Origin: Toxorhynchites rutilus septentrionalis
Taxonomy: Eukaryota; Arthropoda; Insecta; Diptera; Culicidae
Direction: 5' to 3'
Assembly (NCBI RefSeq): GCF_029784135.1
Contig: NC_073745.1
Location: forward strand, 309,146,834-309,210,833
DNA length: 64,000 bases
In this document: positions 56,773 through 64,000 of the stretch, in pieces
Layout of the letters: every line of letters starts with the position of its first letter
How positions within the stretch are numbered: position 1 is the stretch's first letter
Made by a program: the position numbers and the translations under genes
Notes under the pieces: generated by a model
The model's database searches: none
What the model was told of the DNA's origin: nothing
The model's input: only the letters and a program-made list of their open reading frames with translations

Positions 56773-58500
56773 AGCTAAGGCAGTCGCCCGAAAACGGAAG
56801 GGCGAAACGAGGAAACTAGAAACTAAATTTTACAACTTCACACTCAAAAGCGGAAAACGGAAAGCGAACAAGTAAAATCAACCAGAATGACTATAAAAAT
56901 GATTTTATCAGTAGTTAACAATAAAGACGAGCATGAAGAGAAGGGGGGAAAATACGAAGAACATCTATACAAAATTTGTCGTACTGACACAGACATCAAG
57001 CGGATACTCTGGATACAAAACACACTCTATTGTAAAATATAAAAACAAAAGAAAGTTAATGCAAGAGAAAAATTGTCCTATCGTCTGCAACACAAGTTAA
57101 ACTATTTATAAGCAAATTTAGAAGAACGGAAGCTGTTCCAGCTGAAAACATGATTTCATTCGTTTTTTTCTTTCACGTTGATATTTCCCGAAGAGAGTCT
57201 TCTTTTCTTCCTATTCGAGGCATTTTCTGTTTTTTGTTAGATTTGCGAATGTGCTTTCGTTGCCCTTGATTTAAGGAAAGCTCATTTTTCTGGAAAAAAA
57301 TAAAAAAAACCCTAAAGGCCCAACCATTCGGTTTTGGTTCAATGAAGGGGCATCCCTTGCAAAAACTTTTAATCGAAAAACTAGTATGAATGTATTAGGA
57401 GTAAGAAGAAAAAAAACATGAACTTACGAAAGGTATATTTATAGATTTATAACAATCATGTAACATATTTATATTTATACAGTGTTTAAAAAAGAGGTAA
57501 CAGAGGGTTAACCATAATCATCATCATCCTGTTGGTCACTCCGAGAGAGAGCATTTTCCTCTTAAATGAGTATGAACCAGTTATCAAAGAAATCAACTAA
57601 AACAAAACCACGGATTTGATCTCCATTGGCTCGTATTTAGCAACTAAACAAACTTGTAGTGTAGAATGATGTTCTGCGAGACGTGTCCTAACGTTTCATC
57701 ACCCCCCCAAAACTATGGTCACTGCTTTCCCCTCCTAATTGTTTTTGCATGGTTCTCTTGCAATTTTATTATTACCTGTTAGAGAGGTGTTAGTGTTTAG
57801 GTTATGTGCAGCGCATAAATAATATGGTGACAAACCGGTGGCATTTGATTTTTCTCAGCATAGTTGGCCCTACACAGCTACTGACCTGTTGTTAATCGAA
57901 AAGAGGGGGGTGTTTTTCGCTCTACTGTTAGAATAATCTCCAATCTCACATTACACACAGTGCTACTAGAGATCGCGATAGTGACACATACTGATCCCTT
58001 TCTTTGATACCGTTGTTGTTTTTTTTTCTTTGTTTATTTCCGCTCTGTGTAATAGGGATAGTTTTGTTGATATATGTATCCAATAAGAGCTTGTCTCTCA
58101 TCATGTGTGTAGCTCACGACAGCAAAACCTGTTCAGGCGACAAACGGAACACTATTTGTATGTTATTATTGTATCATCTAAATTTAGTTGATAGTAAGTT
58201 TTCACTTTAGTCGTTCAATGTGTACTGTAGAACAAACACACACACGCAAGCATACTGAAAGTACTTCTCCTCTTGATTATTATTACTATTAACATAGTTA
58301 TTATTACGATTATTATCATTACGTTGTACTTGTCATCAATATAAGTAAAAACACACAAACGGCCCACACACCCATTCATTGTAACTTATGTTTATTACAA
58401 AAAAAAAACACTATTATTATTTTTTATAATTATTATTTTCAAAAAATGAGAAAAAAGTTAAATACAGGCCAGAAAAACATTAACCTACATGCGTGTTGAT
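56773..58500 (+). other. Probable 3'UTR of the distal MYPT/Mbs isoform
   Basis: About 1.7 kb that looks single-copy, A-rich and free of recognisable transposons, in contrast to the introns. It contains AATAAA at 56920-56925 and 57299-57304. The true end cannot be fixed by eye. Confidence 0.5.
56920..56925 (+). promoter_or_regulatory. Candidate poly(A) signal AATAAA, distal exon
   Basis: First canonical hexamer, about 150 bases after the distal stop; another is at 57299-57304. Confidence 0.4.
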
Positions 58501-58559
58501 TAAGTAAATCCGAAATCCATGTTCACGAAGTGAACAATGTAAACAGCCCGTCCCGGACG

Positions 58560-58985
58560 CCTCAACTCATAAAAGATCGGCGAAAACGTATAAAAAGTAA
58601 AAGAAATGGTTATGAATGGTCGCCGAACACGAGCCGAGAATTCACTGATGATGTTGGAATGTTCTGGGGAAAAACAATCCGTGGCTTTTACACCACGATA
58701 ATGCGCGTGCTCACACTTCATTACTAGTTCGTGTATGTTTGCTCATAAACAATACTCATAACATAACATAAAAATCACGATACCAAAGCTTCCATATTCA
58801 CCAGACATTGCTCCGTGTGACTTTCCTATTTCCAAGAATAAAGAAAATTTTACAGGATCGTCATTTTACAAGCATAGACGGCATATAGAGGGCATCGCTG
58901 CGCAAATCCAAGTGCATAATGTCGAATGAGGATTATCTTGAAGGCGATAACATTGATGTATCGTAACTCCAACATACTTTGCGCA
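58560..58985 (+). pseudogene. Degenerate mariner transposase, C-terminal half
   Basis: Across frames the + strand encodes a remnant of the W-x-HHDNA-x-AHTSLLVR block near 58680-58735, LPYSPDIAPCDFPISKNKEN near 58795, DRHFTSIDGI near 58860 and DYLEGDNIDV near 58935. This is the order found in mariner relatives. Confidence 0.65.
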
Positions 58986-59027
58986 GTTAAGATTTTTCAA
59001 AGACTAAACGTTTCTGTAACCAAAATA

Positions 59028-59339
59028 TTAGGTTGGGGAAAAAATAATCCATAATTTTTGGACAAATTCAAAACTATTTTTAATATGCTTCGGATTGTCC
59101 GATTTGGGTCAAATATGCACTGTTTTGTTGTAAAATGTGTTGCCAATCAGCGGCCTGCCTTACATTTTCGCATTTATAAAAGAAAAAGTGTAAAATGTGC
59201 CGAATTTTCTCTTTGTTGAAGACTTTTGTCACCTTTACAACGAGCCTATATTTGAAATTATATGATCTCTATTACGCGAGATATTGATCACTAAAGCCAG
59301 CTATCGGGAAAATAATAGAAAACTTTTTCCCCGACCTAA
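59028..59339 (-). mobile_element. Deletion derivative (MITE) of a mariner, TTAGGTTGGGG ends
   Basis: Left end ttaggttggggaaaaaataa and right end (reverse complement) ttaggtcggggaaaaagttt. The minus strand encodes IRHILHFFFYKCENVRQAAD (N-terminal HTH) fused to WQHILQQNSAYLTQIGQSEA (C-terminus), so about 1 kb has been lost. Same family as the fragment at 43084. Confidence 0.85.
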
Positions 59340-59991
59340 TCTATGCACCATATCACAATGCGGTCTTGAAACTATATCATTAGTAGTAACGTTGAAAATA
59401 AAACCTTAAACAATGCTTCCAAAAATCATTTCAAAATTTATTTTTGAAAACATATGATGTGCGCCTAAATTGAAAATGCGCGCTCAAATTGTAATACTCG
59501 TAACTCTGCGCAGGTTTATTCCCAATTCTGCGCACCCATAAAATGTAAATTTATCTGTCAAAAAGCTTATTTTACTTATTTTTTGGCAAACAAGTTTCAC
59601 GTGTCATCCAGCCTGAGTAATTTTTACTCACTGACCAACCATCGAGAGCGCTATTTGCAATTTCCGCAAGAAGGCGCTGTTTGTACGGGAATAATACCAA
59701 ACACCTTACGTCACTCCCAACCCGGAAATAATCATTGAAATCACGGAAATTGAATGATCAGATGAAAAAAAATACAGATAAGTCATTCACGGTTTATCAG
59801 TCATTCAGCTAGCGACCGGATGGCAACACGGTTTTCCAAATGGTTTTTCTCAAGGTCGAGTTGTTTAGTTTGATTTTTCAAATTCGTCTTTTTCAAGGCT
59901 AGATGCGAATGATCTAAAAAAGCTTAAAACCTCTGTAATTCAAAACAACACCATAATTCAACAAAATAATTCTTTAATCGACAGTTTTAGT

Positions 59992-60007
59992 GGCCCTGAA
60001 AAAGGCC
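59992..60007 (-). promoter_or_regulatory. Histone-type 3' stem-loop, copy 3
   Basis: On the minus strand GGCCTTTTTCAGGGCC, followed by ACTAAAAC and, about 25 bases on, AAAGAATT. It is preceded by GAATCATGAATCAACCATCT as in copy 1. Confidence 0.45.
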
Positions 60008-60162
60008 GATGGGTTTGCGTTGTTTTGTAGACGCAGTTGAAGATGGTTGATTCATGATTCATTCTTGTTCTTGCAAGAACAATATACGTAGTGTACACAG
60101 TATGCATCGTCACATTCTCCTCGTACTACACACAGTGCGACTCCAAAATTTTAGTTAATTTT

Positions 60163-60605
60163 TTAATATACCTCGTTCAGTAGAATGTGTTTCCTCAGGA
60201 ACTTTTCCCAGTAAGTCTTCAAGTCCATATTTTTTTGACGAAAACCATAACTTTTCCATAGCTGTAAATCCCACTCGAAAGTTTTCTTTTGAGTTTTCCC
60301 CAAACTAAAACTCGAACTGTTGTGATATACCTTTTTCGTCCGGGCAGCTATCCAAAATCTGCTGTACACCACCCGAGTGCATGTTTGAACCATTAAGCCC
60401 TACTTCAGAACTCGCAGATGGATGCTCCAGCCGGCAGTTGAAAGATGAAATAGTTTTTGGAGTACTTTTCCAATATTCCCATCCAAGGATCTGAGGTGTT
60501 CTGGATACTGCGCCTGGAAGTAAATATTTAACTTGGTGAAAGATAAGTAGATAGAAAAACAGGTTGGCCACAGTTTCTTCAAGCGCTTCTGGACTAATTT
60601 CATGG
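60163..60605 (-). pseudogene. Unrecognised degenerate coding-like region
   Basis: Overlapping minus-strand frames (for example QAQYPEHLRSLDGNIGKVLQ and FGENSKENFRVGFTAMEKLW) look like the shattered reading frame of a mobile-element protein, but I cannot name the family. Confidence 0.25.
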
Positions 60606-60945
60606 GAATTCCGCGTTCAAAATCGATTTAAAATATAGATGGTGAGCGTTACTCTATTGAAGGACCGTCAAGTAACATATAATGAGATTTCATGATTATC
60701 CATATCTGTTGTCGGTCAAAATTATCATGTGCGGCCTTTGAACCAACGAAGTTGTGATGCGTAGAAACTTAAAAGTTAGGAGGAAAGGAGTTACTGGAAC
60801 TTGCAACATTCTGGCCGCCCACACATAATCGTAAATATTGAACAGGTCCGTGATGACATTAGAGATGGTTCATGTTCACCTTCCACTATAATTAAAATTC
60901 TTCATTCCTTCCCAAACGCTTTTTGCAAGACACCCCATTTGTCAT

Positions 60946-62091
60946 TTAACCCATTAACGACCAAGCTGTAAAAATTATTTTTTTTACGAAAGCCATTGGT
61001 ATAATTTCGATTATTGATGCTAAAGAAACCCCAATGTTCAGGAATTATGTTTTTCCTATCTTCCATTTTCCGGGAAATGACTGTTCGAAAAATCGAACAT
61101 TGGTCGAAACCCGCACTTTTTTTGCAAGCACAAACATACTGCGAACTGAAAATCAATTCAATTAGCAAATATACGGTATTCATAAATGCATCAATTTTAT
61201 ATTCCCGGACGAACAAGCACAGGAGGATCTCTAATTATAAACCTAATTTAATCCACCTAAGGTGAGTTGTGACATTTCTTATTTCATGTAATTTCAACTT
61301 ATTACTATGCTATGCTTAAGTCTATGCTTAAGAAATATTTCTTTCCAATTATCAATTTTCCAAAACCTGCAAAATACCAAAAAGATGCGAAAAAAAACAA
61401 TGTAATCGAAGGTTGGGTGGTTATTATTCGGTCCGGCGGAAGAATATTTATACCAGCAATTTCATTAAAATCCTTGTTACATGTACTGATCATTTCCTCC
61501 AGGCCCTCCACACACGAAACTCTACGGGCCGCCATTACCTAAGGTTAAGGATTTTTAATAATATTTACCGAATTAATTGATATTTGCAAACATTCACAAA
61601 TGAAAATGCAAACACAAATGAAAAACCTTCCGTCTTCCAAAGTAAATGAACAAAAATGCGCTGCGAAGGTTAGTTGTGTTGGTATTGATTCAGCAGAGAA
61701 AAATGTTGGTTATGGCCAACGTTCGATTTTTCGAACACTCAATTTTCCCGGCTGTTATTTTTCTGTACGAGGCTCAAACGAACAATTCTTGCCCCGTATC
61801 GCAATGTATGTTCTTTTATCAAAGTAATACAGTAGAAAAATTCACATAATTTTGTATTTTATTGGGTTTTTTAATTGAAAGTAAGAACACCTTCCAAACA
61901 TACTTGCTTTATATCAAATTTATTGCCCAATAAAGCTATACAAAACTGAATGAACTTGATAGTAAGTGGCAGCTAATAAATTAAGCTATCTTTTTGTGCA
62001 AAAACATAACCATATGTTAGCTTTCCGAAGACATGAACAATTATCAAAGTTGCTGTTCGATTTTTCGAACGCTTGGCCTAAAATGGGTTAA
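60946..62091. mobile_element. TTAA-flanked (piggyBac-type) non-autonomous element
   Basis: TTAA at 60946-60949 and 62088-62091 enclose ends CCCATTAACGACCAAGC and (reverse complement) CCCATTTTAGGCCAAGC. About 1.15 kb. The dyad GTTCGATTTTTCGAAC or its complement occurs at 61082-61099, 61721-61736 and 62055-62070. Short open frames in the middle show no piggyBac transposase motif. Confidence 0.7.
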
Positions 62092-62169
62092 GGCAGACGC
62101 GAGAATATTACTGAAACGTACAGAATTGGTAATCAGTGAAGAATTTCAAATGTCGACATCCTGGTCAAG

Positions 62170-63190
62170 AGAACCGGTATGAGTTTATATGTCCATCTTC
62201 CATTTTCCGTCATATATTATTCAACCTCAGTCACTTGGGTATCGGCTACGCTCTCATTATTTCTTTGACAACTCTAGCTCCTTTCCGCTTGTCTTCCGCT
62301 AGAGTGATGTCGATATGAATCATTCTGACGAATCCACACACAGCTTCCGACGAGATGGTCCTATACACGCACGCGACTTGCATAACCATGAACGGGAACA
62401 TGCTGCTTAACTTCCTTCGATTTTGATAAGTCTCTAGGGCAGTCAACCAGGCTGGGTCACCGTATCGACGAAGATACTCTTGCAAAAAAGCGCCTCTTGC
62501 TGCTGCTGCGGGTCGTTGATCATCACTCCAAGATATACCTCGAGGCAATGGTGTGACCTGTGACGGAGGCTTCTGTCCGCAATTGCTTTACAATTTCATT
62601 TTTGTGATTTCAGTTTTGTGATGTGCTGAAGCTTTGCACATTTCATGAATCGTGTCTTTTGCCTCAGTTTCCCTCATTTCTACTTAGTGGAGCGCATCAT
62701 AGAATACCGTTATTACGATGCCATCCACGGAGCCCACGGTATCCGCACCATTGGGTAGCTCCAGCGTTAGTACGCCGTCATACATCATGTTCCAGAGCGT
62801 TAGACCAAGGGTGGAACCTCGTGGAACTCTTTCCGAGATATTCTTCAAGTTCTGTCCCTTTTCTGTAATGTATATCAGCATCTGATTCTGGGCATAACCC
62901 TTCAGAATCCTACACGGGTAGCTAGGGACGTTCTGTGTAGCACCTTGGCGATACCTTCGCAGCTGGCACTATTGAAGCCGGAAGTGTGGGCGCTCGTCTG
63001 CTCGTCTCGTTTTCTGGAATAGGGCCCATAATCAGAAAAAAGTCTAGATGAACGTTACATGTCTCTCTGGGAAAGCAATATTGCGTTGCCTCGTGAGGTG
63101 AGAAACCCCACGGAGTTGAAAGTTGTCTGGTGTAAATTGGCCTCAAGAACACCCCGGAAATCAATTGAGATTCTGTGACCAATAATATTG
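62170..63190 (-). pseudogene. R1-like reverse transcriptase (ORF2) remnant
   Basis: Minus strand, rearranged over frames: YAQNQMLIYITEKGQNLKNI, then PRGSTLGLTLWNMMYDGVLT (RT motif PQGSxLGPxLWN), LELPNGADTVGSVDGIVIT (the catalytic ADD is degraded to VDG), YGDPAWLTALETYQNRRKLS and VACVYRTISSEAV, closing with TENGRWTYKLIPVL. It belongs to the same or a close family as the 3' end at 52071, which starts with the same NGRWTHRLIP motif. Confidence 0.8.
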
Positions 63191-64000
63191 TGCAGTTGAC
63201 CTGGATTTTTGCGAACTTAAACGGTCAATATTATCGTCAATATTCTGACATTTGAGAGCATAATTGCAGCTGACACAGCCGACGCTCGGTATTGATGAAG
63301 TAATCCGAATTTTCTGATTTTAGATCGTCAATATCTTGATATTTCATGTTGTTCACATTTTACCCCTCGGACTTCGAAACAGTGTTTCCAGTTTTGTAAG
63401 TGTTTCTGTGAATTTGCAGACATTTAATTTTTGTTTATCGTTTTTACGATTGCAATTGACTTTTACAAACTTTTGAAATGTCGAAACATAAATGAAAGCC
63501 TTTAGTGTAGAAAGCTGAAATGAAAACATATGAGGAAGTCGCTAATTGTTGATAATGGAAATCCAACGTGCCCCACGATTTTATTTTAGTCTTATCAATG
63601 CCCTAGACTAATGAAGAAGAGGTGTGATAACTGCTAACTGCTACTTGCCTAATTATTTTCTAGCTTTTCGTACATTATTAAGTTTAGTCACAGTTAAACC
63701 GTTTAACTTAAAAAGTTTTTTTACTTATTTTATTTTCTAGTTTTTAGTACATTATCTGTTTCATTAGAATATTTCTCTACAATAAAACCATTGTACTGTA
63801 TTCCATCAGTCAAATAATTTCATTTGATACCGATATTGAGTGGATTGCACAAAATACATAGTGTGTTCTCCAAGTCAAGTTCATTCGTTTGATACACATA
63901 TCTCAAACATCCTTTTTTTTTTAGATGATATGGAATCAGCTATTTTGTAGTGGCGGCCAAATTGGATTTTCAAGAGAAGCAGTTTTAAAATGACAGCAGA
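63191..64000. other. Right flank, downstream of MYPT/Mbs
   Basis: AT-rich; no gene recognised. Confidence 0.35.

Overview
This 64 kb window is eukaryotic and almost certainly from a mosquito, most likely a culicine such as Aedes. It is AT-rich, contains one intron-rich gene with introns of up to 30 kb, and those introns are packed with transposon debris typical of mosquitoes: tRNA-derived SINEs, mariner relatives, R1-like and jockey/I-like non-LTR elements, a TTAA-flanked element and many MITEs. No CRISPR array, operon, rRNA gene or free-standing tRNA gene is visible.

The only host gene I can support is on the + strand: the myosin phosphatase targeting subunit (MYPT; Mbs of Drosophila, PPP1R12A/B of vertebrates). 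The window starts inside one of its introns, so the N-terminal PP1-binding and ankyrin part lies to the left, outside the window. Visible exons are 5681-6766, 6975-7155, 7225-7460 (carrying the inhibitory RRST phosphorylation site) and 7520-7570. A ~30 kb intron follows, then exons at 38123-38259, 38329-38419 and 44788-44877 (coiled coil), and two alternative last exons at 46239-46355 and 56686-56772. An extra exon at 37250-38007 has an in-frame stop followed by a well-placed ATG and looks like the first coding exon of a short isoform. All splice phases fit when the reading frame is followed by hand.

The two last exons start at the same phase, align without gaps over about 26 codons and each end in their own stop. 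They are a duplicated leucine-zipper exon, so the gene can swap its C-terminal zipper. The downstream copy is the conserved one. The upstream copy has diverged, has a longer tail and has its own poly(A) signal about 340 bases after the stop.

The rest is intronic repeat landscape. 1-2490 is a jockey/I-like retrotransposon. 3300-5100 holds dispersed repeats and a dead mariner. 8100-13040 holds repeats, a long-TIR MITE, SINEs and dead transposases. 13870-16020 is a satellite with an embedded TATA/initiator promoter. 16830-19420 holds a nearly complete mariner with degenerate repeats. 26550-27690 is a 1.1 kb polypyrimidine tract. 32250-33140 is a repeat ending in (TA)n. 39357-40800 holds a MITE and two convergent SINEs. 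43084-43790 holds mariner and MITE fragments. 50235-53600 holds a deleted mariner and an R1-like element inside a GA microsatellite. 54370-54930 is a SINE nested in a transposase. 58560-63190 holds mariner pieces, a TTAA element and an R1-like RT.

The most unexplained signals are a 16-base quasi-palindrome (GACGTAGTCCTACGTC and variants) found nine times in the window, and histone-type 3' stem-loops carried by dispersed repeats.
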